From NCBI GenBank assembly GCA_025560025.1, contig CP048485.1, positions 744,001-808,000 of the forward strand: 64,000 nt of DNA. The letters run 5' to 3'. The translations under genes and the position numbers were made by a program. The DNA comes from Agrobacterium tumefaciens (GTDB lineage Bacteria; Pseudomonadota; Alphaproteobacteria; Rhizobiales; Rhizobiaceae). Under the pieces are notes generated by a model, which ran no database searches, had not been told where the DNA came from, and worked only from the letters and a program-made list of their open reading frames with translations. How positions within the stretch are numbered: the stretch's first letter is position 1; each line of letters opens with the position of its first letter. Below, piece after piece: positions 43,663-52,956 of the stretch.

Positions 43663-44709
43663 TCAACAGCCCAGCTGCGCCAGATAGCTGCTGCGGCTGT
43701 GCTGCGCCACGTCCCGGGAGTAGCCGGTGACGCAATTGCGCGTGCCGCAGCGGGCGGAGAGCAGGGCGAGTTCGGCATGGCTGAAAAACTCGGCGGGCGT
43801 TGTCGTGCCGTCCACTGCCGCAACCCCGATCGATACCGTCAGATGTTCGCCTTCGCCCTCGCTGGTTACGAAGCGCAGGGCCTCCACGTTTTGCCGCAAC
43901 CGCTCGGCAATCGCTTCGGCCGTATTTTGCGAGACGCCGGCAAACAGGAACGCGAATTCATTGCCGCCGATGCGGGCCACGAAATCGTCCTTCTTGATCG
44001 TCCTGCGGAAGAGCGCGGCGAGCCGTCGAAGCGCCTTGTTACCAGCGGTGGGGCCGTATTTGCTGTTAATTTCGCGGAAGCGATCGATGTTGAGTAACAC
44101 CAGCGAGGTGGCGGACGCCGCCTGATCGCCCGCATAGAGGTCCGCGAGTTTTTCAAAGAATGCCGCCCTGTTGGGAAGCGCCGTCAGGGCGTCACGCAGG
44201 GAATTCGCCTGAAGCTCGGCCCGGCGTTTTTCGACCTCGCGGATTTTCATCACACCCATCGAGACGAAATGTTTGAGGCTGGTCTGTTCCTCGTGAATGT
44301 CGCCCATCAATTGCGCAAGCCGCTCCAGTGACGGTGGCTCATGCCGGTCTTCATCGGAAAGGCTGGTGACGAATGTTTCAGTCCGCTGCAGGCCGGCCTC
44401 CAGCCGCGCGGAAATCTGTTTCAGGGTTTCGAATGCCTCTGTCGCCATCTGTTCCGCCTCGATCCGGGAGAAACCGGGCAGATTGTGTCTCTGGCCGACA
44501 ATGTCGATTTCATGCTGTTGCGGCGCGTTGCCAAGTGCCAGAATATCGCGCCCCATCGCCGGATTATGCCCGGACAATATTTCATAGATCAGTTCATAAT
44601 TGCGGGGCAGCGGCGCAATGTTCATCTTGGCGATGAATTGCGTGATTCTGGTAACGACAAGACCGTTTCTGGACTGTTCGCGTTTTTTATCGCCAGCAGA
44701 TGTCGTCAC
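43663..44709 (-). CDS. GGDEF-family protein with GGNEF active-site variant
   Basis: About 348 residues from a GTG at 44709 (GGGG seven bases before); a TTG at 44721 is the other option. The N-terminal 160 residues are helical with no named domain (IAPLPRNYELIYEILSG resembles a region before GGDEF domains in several rhizobial proteins). The GGDEF domain keeps the metal Asp in LLNIDRFREINSKYG but has GGNEF (about 248-252), replacing the residue needed for cyclase activity. It may be a c-di-GMP or GTP binding protein rather than an enzyme. It is on the opposite strand to the other cyclases, divergent from a GST gene. Confidence 0.85.
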   Translation of the reverse strand: MTTSAGDKKREQSRNGLVVTRITQFIAKMNIAPLPRNYELIYEILSGHNPAMGRDILALGNAPQQHEIDIVGQRHNLPGFSRIEAEQMATEAFETLKQISARLEAGLQRTETFVTSLSDEDRHEPPSLERLAQLMGDIHEEQTSLKHFVSMGVMKIREVEKRRAELQANSLRDALTALPNRAAFFEKLADLYAGDQAASATSLVLLNIDRFREINSKYGPTAGNKALRRLAALFRRTIKKDDFVARIGGNEFAFLFAGVSQNTAEAIAERLRQNVEALRFVTSEGEGEHLTVSIGVAAVDGTTTPAEFFSHAELALLSARCGTRNCVTGYSRDVAQHSRSSYLAQLGC

Positions 44710-44965
44710 GGTCAGCCCCAAAGAGATCGTATTTATGAATTCGCCGAAATAGTCGGTTTCCGAGTGGGGTTACTTATACACGCGACGGTTTAAAATAGCC
44801 TAAACTCGCGGGAGATTTTCGCCTTCTTCAAGCATAAACTGCAGCGTGGCGAAGGTCGTCCGTCGCAAACGGCTTTTGATCGATAACATGACAAATCCTG
44901 ATTTGATTTCAGGCGACGGCCGTTCTTATATCGCCTCTCCGATAGTACAGAAGAGGGTGCAGCCT
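44710..44965. other. intergenic region between the GGNEF gene and the GST gene
   Basis: About 255 bases, with AT-rich sequence at 44730-44800 and 44885-44960. It should hold two divergent promoters. The GST frame is open through the right part but contains no good earlier start. Confidence 0.4.
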
Positions 44966-45661
44966 ATGACGACCTCCAGAACCTTGTATTCGCTTTGCGG
45001 AAGCGACAGCTCCCGGCCGTTTTCTCCCCATTGCTGGAAAACAGTGCTTTCGCTGGCGCATAAGGGACTGGATTTCGAGGAACGCCCTTTGCCATTCACG
45101 GTGATCCCCACCGTGGAGGATGGTTTTTCGAAGACGGTGCCGATCCTTCGTGACGGCGACCAGCTGGTGAGCGACAGCTTTGAAATCGCCCTTTATCTCG
45201 ATGATGCCTATCCGGAGCGCCCGTCGCTTTTCAACGGGGAGGGCGGCAAGGCAATGGCGCGTTTTGTTGAAAGCTGGTCGCAGACCCAGCTTCACCCGGC
45301 CATCGTCCGCATTGCCGTGCTCGATATCCACGATATGCTGGACGAGCCGGATCGCCGTTATTTCCGCGACAGCCGGACGAAGGCGCTGGGACGGCCGCTG
45401 GAGGATGTGGTGGCGAACCGCGAGGCGGAAATCGCTGCCTTTCCGCTCCTGCTGGCGCCGATCCGCCGCATGCTGAGCTTCCAGCCCTTCATTGGCGGCA
45501 CATCGCCGCTATTTGCGGATTACATCGTTTTCGGCGCGCTGCAATGGGCAAGGATCACCACCGGGGCGGATTTGTTTTCCGAAAACGATCCGGTCCGCGA
45601 CTGGTTCGAAGGTTGCCTCGATCTCTACGATGCGAGAGGCCGCAGTGTGACAGCGGCGTGA
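44966..45661 (+). CDS. glutathione S-transferase family protein
   Basis: A 231-residue GST from the ATG at 44966 (MTTSRTLYSLCGSDSSRPFS). The thioredoxin-like N-terminal domain (about 1-85) has CGSDSSRPFSPHCWKT, with a Cys-Ser start typical of plant-phenolic/beta-etherase-type bacterial GSTs, cis-Pro in VPILRDGDQLVSDSFEIALYL and a helical C-terminal domain. Substrate unknown; LigE/LigF-like relatives cleave aryl ethers. Precedes ndk by about 100 bases, but a small hairpin lies between. Confidence 0.87.
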   Translation: MTTSRTLYSLCGSDSSRPFSPHCWKTVLSLAHKGLDFEERPLPFTVIPTVEDGFSKTVPILRDGDQLVSDSFEIALYLDDAYPERPSLFNGEGGKAMARFVESWSQTQLHPAIVRIAVLDIHDMLDEPDRRYFRDSRTKALGRPLEDVVANREAEIAAFPLLLAPIRRMLSFQPFIGGTSPLFADYIVFGALQWARITTGADLFSENDPVRDWFEGCLDLYDARGRSVTAA

Positions 45662-45764
45662 AATGTCTGTTCTCATCGCTGCAATATGGGTGAACCCCCT
45701 TGTTTTCGGGAGTTTGGGCGGGTAAAGACCGCCCACTTTCTCTGAAGGAAAAGGAAACGGACAC

Positions 45765-46187
45765 ATGGCGATTGAACGCACATTTTCGATGATCAAGCCG
45801 GACGCAACCAAGCGTAACCTGACGGGCGCGATCACCAAGGTATTTGAAGACAACGGCCTGCGCGTCGTCGCCTCCAAGCGCGTCTGGATGAGCAAGCGCG
45901 AAGCCGAAGGCTTCTACGCCGTTCACAAGGAGCGTCCCTTCTTCGGCGAACTCGTTGAAGGCATGACCTCCGGCCCGACCATCGTACAGGTTCTGGAAGG
46001 CGAAAACGCTATCCTCAAGAACCGCGAAATCATGGGCGCCACCAACCCGGCCCAGGCTGCGGAAGGCACCATCCGCAAGACGTTTGCGCTCTCCATCGGC
46101 GAAAACTCCGTTCACGGTTCCGACGCTCCGGAAACCGCCGCACAGGAAATCGCCTACTGGTTCGCTGAAACCGAAATCGTCGGCTGA
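45765..46187 (+). CDS. ndk: nucleoside diphosphate kinase
   Basis: A 140-residue Ndk, transferring phosphate from ATP to nucleoside diphosphates through a phosphohistidine. [19 protein letters not shown], the family active-site region [17 protein letters not shown] (His in VHGSD) and the full usual length are present. Ribosome-binding site AAGGAAA. A strong terminator follows. Confidence 0.97.
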   Translation: MAIERTFSMIKPDATKRNLTGAITKVFEDNGLRVVASKRVWMSKREAEGFYAVHKERPFFGELVEGMTSGPTIVQVLEGENAILKNREIMGATNPAQAAEGTIRKTFALSIGENSVHGSDAPETAAQEIAYWFAETEIVG

Positions 46188-46256
46188 TTCAAAATATCAA
46201 CGGCTTGAATCGCCCTCTCAGGTGATTATGTGAAGCCGCTGAAAAGACTCGATGAA

Positions 46257-46282
46257 ACGGAGCCGAAAGGCTCCGTTTTTTT
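46257..46282 (+). terminator. terminator after ndk
   Basis: ACGGAGCC, GAAA tetraloop, GGCTCCGT, then seven Ts: a textbook Rho-independent terminator. Confidence 0.92.
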
Positions 46283-46288
46283 ATTTGT

Positions 46289-46801
46289 TCAGGAGGCGGG
46301 ACACCCCTCGACCGGCCGCATATCCATCGTGCCATCAGGTTTGAACACTTCCGGATTGGGCGTATAGAGCGGCCCGACCACCAGCGGCTTGGCCGGAAGA
46401 AGCGACTGGTCCGTGTCGGAGCGGATCGTGGTCTCTATCGTCTGCAGAATATCGCCTTCCGGCCCCTTGATGCGGATGGTGACCTTGTAGGGCCGGTCCT
46501 GTTTCACGCATTCGACCGGCGGGCTTTGAATGGCAATCTTTTCGTCCATCGGGAAAATTTTCTCCCGGGTCGTCAGTTCAGCACCGCCTCGGGGGTTTTC
46601 GAAGGTCGCCTCCACCGTACTGCCGTCGCGGATGGGCGCAACGCGTTGCAGGGTTACCAGATAGGTCGCAATCGCCACCCGATAGTTGAAGACGAACATA
46701 CGGCCCGAAACCTTCGCGACATCGCGCGGCTCATCCCGCTGGCAGCCGGAGACGGCAAGCGTCGCCGCAATCGCCAGCAATGAAACGGCAATTCCTTTCA
46801 T
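46289..46801 (-). CDS. putative lipoprotein
   Basis: A 170-residue protein from the ATG at 46801: MKGIAVSLLAIAATLAVSGC is a lipoprotein signal, with the lipid-modified Cys20 followed by Q. No recognised domain; the mature part has beta-type alternation and Pro-rich C-terminus (GPLYTPNPEVFKPDG). The start overlaps the stop of the CGNR regulator gene by 4 bases, so they form one unit. Function not known. Confidence 0.75.
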   Translation of the reverse strand: MKGIAVSLLAIAATLAVSGCQRDEPRDVAKVSGRMFVFNYRVAIATYLVTLQRVAPIRDGSTVEATFENPRGGAELTTREKIFPMDEKIAIQSPPVECVKQDRPYKVTIRIKGPEGDILQTIETTIRSDTDQSLLPAKPLVVGPLYTPNPEVFKPDGTMDMRPVEGCPAS

Positions 46802-47349
46802 TCCTCTGCCTCCTTCTTCCGATGATAGTGCCGGCTGGCCTTCTGGCGGTTGCCGCACACCGCCATGTCGCACCAGATCCGGCTTCTGTTCTTGCTGCGG
46901 TCGATGAAGAGCCAGCCGCAATTGCCGCAAATCTTCAGCCGCTCCTGCGTCTCTACTGCCAGCAGCGACAGGGCGGAATGGGCGGTCGCATTGCCGAGGC
47001 TCGTGGCGGACGGAAACGACCGCAACGCCGCGCCGCAGGCGAAAAGAAGCTCCGCCAGCCTGCCGTCATCATTATCGCCAGTGGCGATCGAAGAACGGAA
47101 ATAGCCGTCAATAGCTTCCCGCAGACCGAGAAAAACCGGCCGCTTTTCCGCTTCGGGGGCGATGAGCGCGGGAAATCTGCCTCGCTCTGCGCTGAGACGA
47201 GTCGCGGCTTCGGCAAAGGCAACGATCTGCTCCGGCGCGGCAAAACGGTCGATCGATTTTGCCGTGTCAGAACGCAAGATGATGCTGTTGGCGACATCGA
47301 GTGCCAATGCGCCGCCTGCGAAACGATGAGCTGTCCAGCGAAAGGTCAT
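46798..47349 (-). CDS. CGNR zinc-finger transcriptional regulator (ABATE domain)
   Basis: A 183-residue protein from the ATG at 47349 (MTFRWTAHRFAGG). The N-terminal ABATE (putative stress-response) domain is followed by a CGNR zinc finger: Cys141, Cys144, Cys160, Cys165 with CGNR at 165-168. Such proteins are thought to be transcription regulators. It is divergent from an orphan LivH-like permease, and an inverted repeat lies between them, so it probably controls this region. The effector is unknown. Confidence 0.88.
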   Translation of the reverse strand: MTFRWTAHRFAGGALALDVANSIILRSDTAKSIDRFAAPEQIVAFAEAATRLSAERGRFPALIAPEAEKRPVFLGLREAIDGYFRSSIATGDNDDGRLAELLFACGAALRSFPSATSLGNATAHSALSLLAVETQERLKICGNCGWLFIDRSKNRSRIWCDMAVCGNRQKASRHYHRKKEAEE

Positions 47350-47355
47350 GGCGCA

Positions 47356-47393
47356 TATTATAACTATCAAAACGTATTTTAAAAGTTATAATA
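47356..47393. promoter_or_regulatory. perfect 10-bp inverted repeat between divergent genes
   Basis: TATTATAACT (47356-47365) and AGTTATAATA (47384-47393), 18-base spacer, in an AT-rich patch between the CGNR gene start (47349) and the permease start (47411). Likely operator and promoter overlap. Confidence 0.6.
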
Positions 47394-47410
47394 ATGATGG
47401 GAGGACGCGC

Positions 47411-48307
47411 TTGGCCTATTTCCTGCAACAATTGCTGAATGCCGTGCCGGTCGCCTCGCTTTATGCGGTTCTGGCCTTCGGTTATGCGATCGCCTTTTCG
47501 ATCACCCGACGGGCGGATGTCACCTATGGCGCGATTTTCGCCTTCGCCGGCCAGACCTGCCTGCTCTTTGCCGATTTCGGCTGGAACCGTTTGTGGCTGA
47601 TCCTGCCCGCAACGCTTACCCTTGGGGCGGGGATGGGCCTGTTCGGTGGGCTTTGGGCGGCGGCCTTCATCGGTAGGGCGGTGATGCGGCCGCTGGCGAA
47701 AGCCTCTCCCAATGCGGTGACGGTCGCCTCCATCGGCGTCCTGATCGCGCTCACCGAAAGCGCCAGACTCGCCGCCGGCACCCGGCAATTATGGCTGCCG
47801 CCGCTTTTGTCCGAACCAGTGCATTTCTGGGCTGAGGGCGATTTTGCCGTTACCCTGACGCCGATGCAGATGCTGAACACGGCCGTTTTCTGCCTGCTCA
47901 TTCTTGCAGGCGCCGTTTATCTGCGGCGTTCCGGTTTCGGCCGCTGCTGGAAGGCGGTCTCGGACGATGCTTTCGCCGCCTCGCTCTGCGGGGTGAATGC
48001 GGGAAGGATATTCCTGCTCTCCTACTGCGCGGCGGGCCTTATCGCCGCAATCGCCGGCGTATTGGCGACGTTTTATTACGGCACCATGGATTTCGGCGCC
48101 GGGCTGGTTTTCGGGCTGAAGGTCGTGCTCATTTCGGCAGCGGGCGGTTATGCTAGCCCACTCGTCTGCGCGCTGGGGGCAGCCGCCGTCGGTTTTGCGG
48201 AAACCCTGTGGGTCGGTTACGGCCCGGTCGTCTGGCGGGACGCGGCGGTCCTTGCGCTTCTGGTCGGCTGGCTCATCGTCATGCGCAGCAGGGTGGAAGC
48301 GCCTTAG
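47411..48307 (+). CDS. orphan LivH-type branched-chain amino-acid ABC permease
   Basis: A 298-residue polytopic protein of the LivH family (BPD_transp_2): QQLLNAVPVASLYAVLAFGY near the start, DVTYGAIFAFAGQT, and a C-terminal GGYASPLVCALGAAAVGFAE segment. The best start is TTG at 47411 with GGAGG seven bases upstream; earlier codons would overlap the operator. LivH normally works with LivM, LivG, LivF and a binding protein, but none is next to it, so it is an orphan or uses parts made elsewhere. Convergent with moaE. Confidence 0.83.
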   Translation: MAYFLQQLLNAVPVASLYAVLAFGYAIAFSITRRADVTYGAIFAFAGQTCLLFADFGWNRLWLILPATLTLGAGMGLFGGLWAAAFIGRAVMRPLAKASPNAVTVASIGVLIALTESARLAAGTRQLWLPPLLSEPVHFWAEGDFAVTLTPMQMLNTAVFCLLILAGAVYLRRSGFGRCWKAVSDDAFAASLCGVNAGRIFLLSYCAAGLIAAIAGVLATFYYGTMDFGAGLVFGLKVVLISAAGGYASPLVCALGAAAVGFAETLWVGYGPVVWRDAAVLALLVGWLIVMRSRVEAP

Positions 48308-48353
48308 CGCATTTCGAGGAGAAGTGGGGTTTTCCGTCCGTAAAGACGAAGCG

Positions 48354-48821
48354 TCACCGCCACTTGTCCTTGGCCGTGTCATCCGTCGCCTTCGCCGCGA
48401 TCCAATCGCCCGTCGTTCCATCCTTGCCATGTTCCTTTTTCCAGAACGGGGCGGATGTTTTGAGGTAATCCATCACGAAATTGGCGCCGTCGAAGGCGGC
48501 CTGCCGATGCCGGGCTGCGGCAATGACAAGGACGATATTTTCGCCGGCAGCAATCTTACCGTGGCGATGGATGGCAGTGAGACCGAGAAGGGCGAAACGC
48601 TCGATGGCGAGATCGGCGATGCGGGTCATTTCCGCTTCCGCCATGCCGGGATAATGTTCAAGCTCCAGCGCTGCCAGCGTGCCGCCATCGTCACGGCAAA
48701 GCCCGGTAAAGGCCACCACCGCGCCGATGCTCCCGTCGCCTTCCGTCAGCCTGCGGGTTTCTTCCCCAGCATCGAAGTCTTCGCGTTGCACGCGGATCGT
48801 CGGCTTGACGGCTGGCTGCAT
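48354..48821 (-). CDS. moaE: molybdopterin synthase large subunit MoaE
   Basis: A 155-residue catalytic subunit that, with MoaD, adds two sulfurs to precursor Z. Typical: GAVVAFTGLCRDDGGTLAAL, LELEHYPGMAE, the catalytic Lys region (PFWKKEHGKDGTTGDWIAAK, about 130-149). It lies 4 bases after moaD. The C-terminal Lys residues fit the family. Confidence 0.95.
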   Translation of the reverse strand: MQPAVKPTIRVQREDFDAGEETRRLTEGDGSIGAVVAFTGLCRDDGGTLAALELEHYPGMAEAEMTRIADLAIERFALLGLTAIHRHGKIAAGENIVLVIAAARHRQAAFDGANFVMDYLKTSAPFWKKEHGKDGTTGDWIAAKATDDTAKDKWR

Positions 48822-48825
48822 CCAC

Positions 48826-49080
48826 TCATCCCCCGGTCATGGGCGGGAAAATGCCGATTTCGCGCGCGCCGGCAATGCTCTCGTCATGTTCGACATGTTC
48901 CTGATTGACCGCAACGCGGATCACATCTGGAAACTCGAAGGCGGCTTCGTAATTTTCGCCACGGCTTGTAAGCCAGGTGATCAGTTCACCGGCCGTGGTG
49001 ACGGAGGAGGGGATGTCCAGTTCCTCTTCGTCCGTGCCGATCTTTTCGCGCACCCAGGCGAAATAAACGATCCGTGTCAT
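48826..49080 (-). CDS. moaD: molybdopterin synthase sulfur carrier MoaD
   Basis: An 84-residue ubiquitin-like protein ending in Gly-Gly (IFPPMTGG), the C-terminus that is adenylated and thiocarboxylated. Start ATG overlaps the pgsA stop (TGATG). The N-terminal FAWVREKIGTDEEELD matches MoaD. A molybdenum-cofactor enzyme gene is about 8 kb downstream (57317). Confidence 0.95.
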   Translation of the reverse strand: MTRIVYFAWVREKIGTDEEELDIPSSVTTAGELITWLTSRGENYEAAFEFPDVIRVAVNQEHVEHDESIAGAREIGIFPPMTGG

Positions 49081-49667
49081 CAGTCTTCGTCCACGATGTG
49101 CTTGAGGCCCGCCTTGAAGTAATCATAGCCGGTATACATGGTGAGTGCCGCGGCCAGCCAGAGAAGCGTAATTCCCATTTCGGTCGTGTAGGGCAGAACC
49201 TTGTCGCCTGCAGGACCGGCGAGAAGAAAGGCGATGGCCACCATCTGGATGGTGGTCTTCCATTTGGCGATGCGGGTGACGGGAACGCTGACCTTCAGCG
49301 CCGCCAGATATTCCCGCAGGCCCGAGACCAGAATCTCGCGGCAGAGGATGGTGATGGCCGCCCAGAGCGACCAGCCGGCAATGGTGCCGTCCGCAGCCAT
49401 CAGCAGCAGGACGGAGGCCACCAGCAGCTTGTCGGCGATCGGGTCCAGCATGCGGCCGATATTGGATGTCTGGTTCCAGATGCGCGCAAGATAACCATCG
49501 AGGAAATCGGTCAGCGAGGCGACGATGAACAGCCAGAGCGCCGTCCAGCGCGCGAAATCCGAGCTTTCCAGCTTTCCTTCGATGAAAAAGCACAGAACGA
49601 TGACAGGAACCGCGAGGATGCGGCCGTAGGTGAGGAGATTGGGGATGCTGTATGCGCGCGAAGCCAT
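49080..49667 (-). CDS. pgsA: CDP-diacylglycerol-glycerol-3-phosphate 3-phosphatidyltransferase
   Basis: Commits CDP-diacylglycerol to phosphatidylglycerol synthesis. A 195-residue membrane protein with the CDP-alcohol phosphotransferase motif D-G-x2-A-R-x8-G-x3-D-x3-D visible as DFLDGYLARIWNQTS and GRMLDPIADKLL. Its place between uvrC and moaD is the usual one in rhizobia. Several membrane segments. Confidence 0.95.
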   Translation of the reverse strand: MASRAYSIPNLLTYGRILAVPVIVLCFFIEGKLESSDFARWTALWLFIVASLTDFLDGYLARIWNQTSNIGRMLDPIADKLLVASVLLLMAADGTIAGWSLWAAITILCREILVSGLREYLAALKVSVPVTRIAKWKTTIQMVAIAFLLAGPAGDKVLPYTTEMGITLLWLAAALTMYTGYDYFKAGLKHIVDED

Positions 49668-49769
49668 GGGAAACCTGTCAGTCTGGATAAGCTGCCTTGA
49701 TGCCGCCCCTGACGGATAGCGTCAACATGTGATTATGTTTTTTTAGCAGTTCGTTGCGCCAGCGCGGGC

Positions 49770-51821
49770 TCAATCGCCACTACTCTCGTGGAAGTGATTG
49801 TAGATTTGCCGCGCCACCGCTTCGGAAATGCCGGTAACCGCCATCAGATCGTTGAGACCGGCACGGGAAACAGCCTTCGCCGTGCCGAAATGCTGCAGCA
49901 GCGAGCGCTTGCGTCCGGGGCCGATCCCCGAGATTTCATCCAGCGGATTGCGCACCATTTCCTTCTTGCGCCGCGCCCGGTGCGAGCCGATGGCGAAACG
50001 GTGCGCTTCATCGCGCATGCGTTGAATGAAATAGAGCACGGGATCCCGTGGCGGCAGGGAAAAATCGCTGCGCCCATCCGCGAAGAAACGTTCGCGGCCC
50101 GCATCGCGGTCCACACCCTTGGCGACACCGATGGCGATCACGCTGTCGCGTATGTCGAGTTCATCAAGGATGGCGCGCACCGCCGTCATCTGGCCCTGGC
50201 CGCCGTCGATCAGGATCACATCCGGCCAGGTGGGGAAGGGCATGTCGGCGGCTTCCTCCGGCGTTGGCGTCTGCGTCTGCCTGCGGTCGGGCTTGCCCTC
50301 TTCCTTCAACAGGCGCGAGAAGCGACGGGTCATCACCTCGCGCATCATGCCGAAGTCGTCGCCCGGCGTGATGTCGGTCGATTTGATGTTGAACTTGCGA
50401 TACTGGTTCTTCACGAAACCTTCCGGCCCCGCCACCACCATGCCGCCCACGGCATTGGTGCCCATGATATGCGAGTTATCGTAAATCTCGATGCGGCGCG
50501 GCACATAGGGCAGGCTAAAGGTTTCTGCAAAACCGTTCAGCAACCGTGCCTGCGAAGAGGTCTCCGCCAGCTTGCGGCCATGCGCCTCGCGGGCATTGGC
50601 AAGAACATGGTCGGTAATGTCCTTCTTCTCGCCGCGCTGCGGCACGCTGATCGTGACCTTGTGGCCGGCTTTTTCGCCGAGTGCTGCGGCCAGCAATTCC
50701 TGTTCCTCGACGGTTTCGGACAGCAGGATCTGCTTCGGCACCGGCTTGTCATCGTAAAACTGCGCAAGGAATGCGTTGAGAATTTCCGAGCCGGGCAGGG
50801 ACGGGTCCGCCTTCGGGAAATAGGCACGATTGCCCCAGTTCTGGCCGGTGCGGAAAAAGAACACCTGAATGCAGGAAATGCCGCCTTCGTGATGAATGGC
50901 GAAAACATCCGCTTCCTCGATACCGGCCGGATTGATGCCCTGATGGCTCTGGACATGGGAAAGTGCGGCCAGCCGGTCGCGATAGACGGCGGCGCGCTCG
51001 AAATCGAGATCCTCGGCCGCCTCGTTCATCTGCCGCGCAATGGCGGTCTTGACGCTCTGGCTTTTGCCGGACAGGAAATCCTTGGCTTCCTTGACGAGTT
51101 CCGCATACCCCTGATCGCTGATCTCATGCGTACAGGGGCCGGAACAGCGCTTGATCTGGTAAAGAAGACAGGGACGCGTGCGGGTCTCGAAAACACTGTC
51201 GGTACAGGTGCGGATCAGGAAGGCCCGCTGCAGCGAATTGATCGTTCGGCCGACGGCGCCGGCCGATGCGAAGGGTCCGAAATAATCGCCCTTGCGCGCC
51301 CGCGCACCGCGATGCTTGAAGATCGCCGGCGCACGGTTGTCGGCGGTGATGAGAATATAGGGAAACGATTTGTCGTCACGCAGAAGCACGTTAAAGCGCG
51401 GCCGCAAGCGCTTGATGAGGTTGGCTTCAAGCAGAAGCGCCTCGGTCTCCGTGCGGGTTGTGACGAACTCCATATGGGTGGTGAAACGCACCATCTGGGC
51501 GATGCGGTTGGAATGGACACGGCCCTGCGCATAGTTACCGACGCGCTTCTTCAGCGAGCGCGCCTTGCCGACATAAAGCACGTCGCCCGCCTCGTTGAAC
51601 ATGCGGTAGACACCCGGCGAATTCGGCAGGTGTTTGACGAATTCGCCGATGAGGTCCATGCCCTTCAGGCCGGATTCATTCTTCCAGCCCGCATTCCAGT
51701 CCATGCCGGCAACGTCGCGCGGAGCCTCGGCCGCTTCTGTCGCGGCAAGGCTTGCATCGTCGTCTTCGTCGTCGGTTTCATCGAAGAGAATACCGCCATC
51801 AGGCAGCTTCTTTCCGTTCAT
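49770..51821 (-). CDS. uvrC: excinuclease ABC subunit UvrC
   Basis: Makes both incisions of nucleotide excision repair. 683 residues: an acidic N-terminal extension (about 1-55), GIY-YIG domain ([19 protein letters not shown], about 69-87), UVR domain (about 250-285), the RNase H-like nuclease with LIDGGQGQM, and helix-hairpin-helix repeats at the C-terminus ([15 protein letters not shown]). The extension is usual in rhizobia. ATG overlaps the SDR stop by 4 bases. Confidence 0.97.
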   Translation of the reverse strand: MNGKKLPDGGILFDETDDEDDDASLAATEAAEAPRDVAGMDWNAGWKNESGLKGMDLIGEFVKHLPNSPGVYRMFNEAGDVLYVGKARSLKKRVGNYAQGRVHSNRIAQMVRFTTHMEFVTTRTETEALLLEANLIKRLRPRFNVLLRDDKSFPYILITADNRAPAIFKHRGARARKGDYFGPFASAGAVGRTINSLQRAFLIRTCTDSVFETRTRPCLLYQIKRCSGPCTHEISDQGYAELVKEAKDFLSGKSQSVKTAIARQMNEAAEDLDFERAAVYRDRLAALSHVQSHQGINPAGIEEADVFAIHHEGGISCIQVFFFRTGQNWGNRAYFPKADPSLPGSEILNAFLAQFYDDKPVPKQILLSETVEEQELLAAALGEKAGHKVTISVPQRGEKKDITDHVLANAREAHGRKLAETSSQARLLNGFAETFSLPYVPRRIEIYDNSHIMGTNAVGGMVVAGPEGFVKNQYRKFNIKSTDITPGDDFGMMREVMTRRFSRLLKEEGKPDRRQTQTPTPEEAADMPFPTWPDVILIDGGQGQMTAVRAILDELDIRDSVIAIGVAKGVDRDAGRERFFADGRSDFSLPPRDPVLYFIQRMRDEAHRFAIGSHRARRKKEMVRNPLDEISGIGPGRKRSLLQHFGTAKAVSRAGLNDLMAVTGISEAVARQIYNHFHESSGD

Positions 51822-52606
51822 TCATTAATCTCCGCCACATCAGGGGTTTCCCAGCCAAGGTGCTGGCCGCCGTCGAGCGCGATCATTTGTCCGGTGACCG
51901 ACGGCGTGTCGAAAAGAAAGCGAATCGTCCGCCCGAATTCATCTGCGGCAGGACCACGCTTTAATATAAGGCCGTCGATCTGCGCCTGAAAGTCCTCCGG
52001 CGCCTGTCTTTCGCTTTTGAAGGTGGGACCAGGTCCGATGGCATTGACCCGGACGCGTGGTGCAAAGCTCTGTGCCATCGTCCGCGTCGCGGTCCAAAGG
52101 GCGGATTTCGAAAGCGTGTAGGAATAAAAACGCGGCGTGAGCGCAAGCACGCGCTGGTCGATGATATTGACGATCAGCCCGGATTTATCCTGTGGCAATT
52201 GTTCGATGAAGGCGGCCGCGATGAGGGAAGGAGCCCTGACATGCACGGCAAAATGCGCATCGAAGACCGCCGGATCGGGAGCCTCAGCCGAATCGTTGAG
52301 GAAAACGGACGCATTGTTGACGACGACGCCGATGGGGCCGAGCGCGGAAGATGCCTGTTCGACAAGCGCCATTGTCGGCGCAGATTGTGTCAGATCCGCC
52401 TGGACGGCGACGGCTTTGCCACCGTTTTGCCTTATTTCGTTAGCGAATTCCTCGGCTTCAGCCATCGAGGCATTGGCATGGACGGCGATTGCAAAGCCGT
52501 GGGCGGCCAAATCCGTGGCGATCGCCCGCCCAAGCCTTCGGGCGGCTCCGGTTATCAAGACTGTCTTCGGTATATTTTCTTTCACGGCGGACCTGCATTT
52601 GCTCAT
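51818..52606 (-). CDS. short-chain dehydrogenase, pteridine-reductase-like
   Basis: A 262-residue SDR from the ATG at 52606. [15 protein letters not shown] is an arginine-bearing cofactor loop, consistent with NADPH; NNAS, the catalytic Tyr-x3-Lys in YSYTLSKSA, and the end [10 protein letters not shown]. FolM/PTR1-type pteridine reductases share these traits, including Arg in the glycine loop and DGGQHL. The usual catalytic Ser region reads IIDQRVLAL, with Asp/Gln instead, as in FolM-type enzymes. Overlaps uvrC, perhaps transcribed with it. Confidence 0.83.
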   Translation of the reverse strand: MSKCRSAVKENIPKTVLITGAARRLGRAIATDLAAHGFAIAVHANASMAEAEEFANEIRQNGGKAVAVQADLTQSAPTMALVEQASSALGPIGVVVNNASVFLNDSAEAPDPAVFDAHFAVHVRAPSLIAAAFIEQLPQDKSGLIVNIIDQRVLALTPRFYSYTLSKSALWTATRTMAQSFAPRVRVNAIGPGPTFKSERQAPEDFQAQIDGLILKRGPAADEFGRTIRFLFDTPSVTGQMIALDGGQHLGWETPDVAEINE

Positions 52607-52956
52607 CTCAGCCCTATTTGCTGGATATAAATGCAAATCGCAAGCTGTCCGTCGGCCCCAAAAGAATTGGGCGATTTTTTATTCACAATGCAATTTCGGT
52701 TTAATTTGAATATAACTAAGTTTAAAGCCGATCTATTGCTGATTAGGCTTCTGTTAGGGTTAATAAAACCCTTGTGGCAATTAGGCAACGTCTAATTCTA
52801 GTCACGTCTCTGCCCCAAACAATTCACATTTTGGCTCTTTGATCTCCGCATTCTCCCATCAAGTTCAGTTTCCAGAGGGGCGATTAACCCGACGATTTTT
52901 ACACCGCGTCTGAAAACAATGTTTTGAGTGCAGAGCGGTCCTGAAAGGAGAATAGC
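52607..52956. other. AT-rich region before the outer-membrane protein gene
   Basis: 350 bases, AT-rich at 52660-52800. AGGGTT-AATAA-AACCCT (about 52757-52773) can form a small hairpin. It should hold the strong promoter and leader of the porin-like gene and the SDR-uvrC promoter. No open frame is supported. Confidence 0.5.

Noticed and set aside
45716..45734. GGGCGG/CCGCCC hairpin between GST and ndk as terminator
   Set aside because: Only 6 bp, with a weak T-containing tail; it may well be chance so close to the ndk ribosome-binding site.
49788..51989. A 733-codon open frame on the plus strand
   Set aside because: Antisense to uvrC, low-complexity His/Arg/Gly translation, no known domain.
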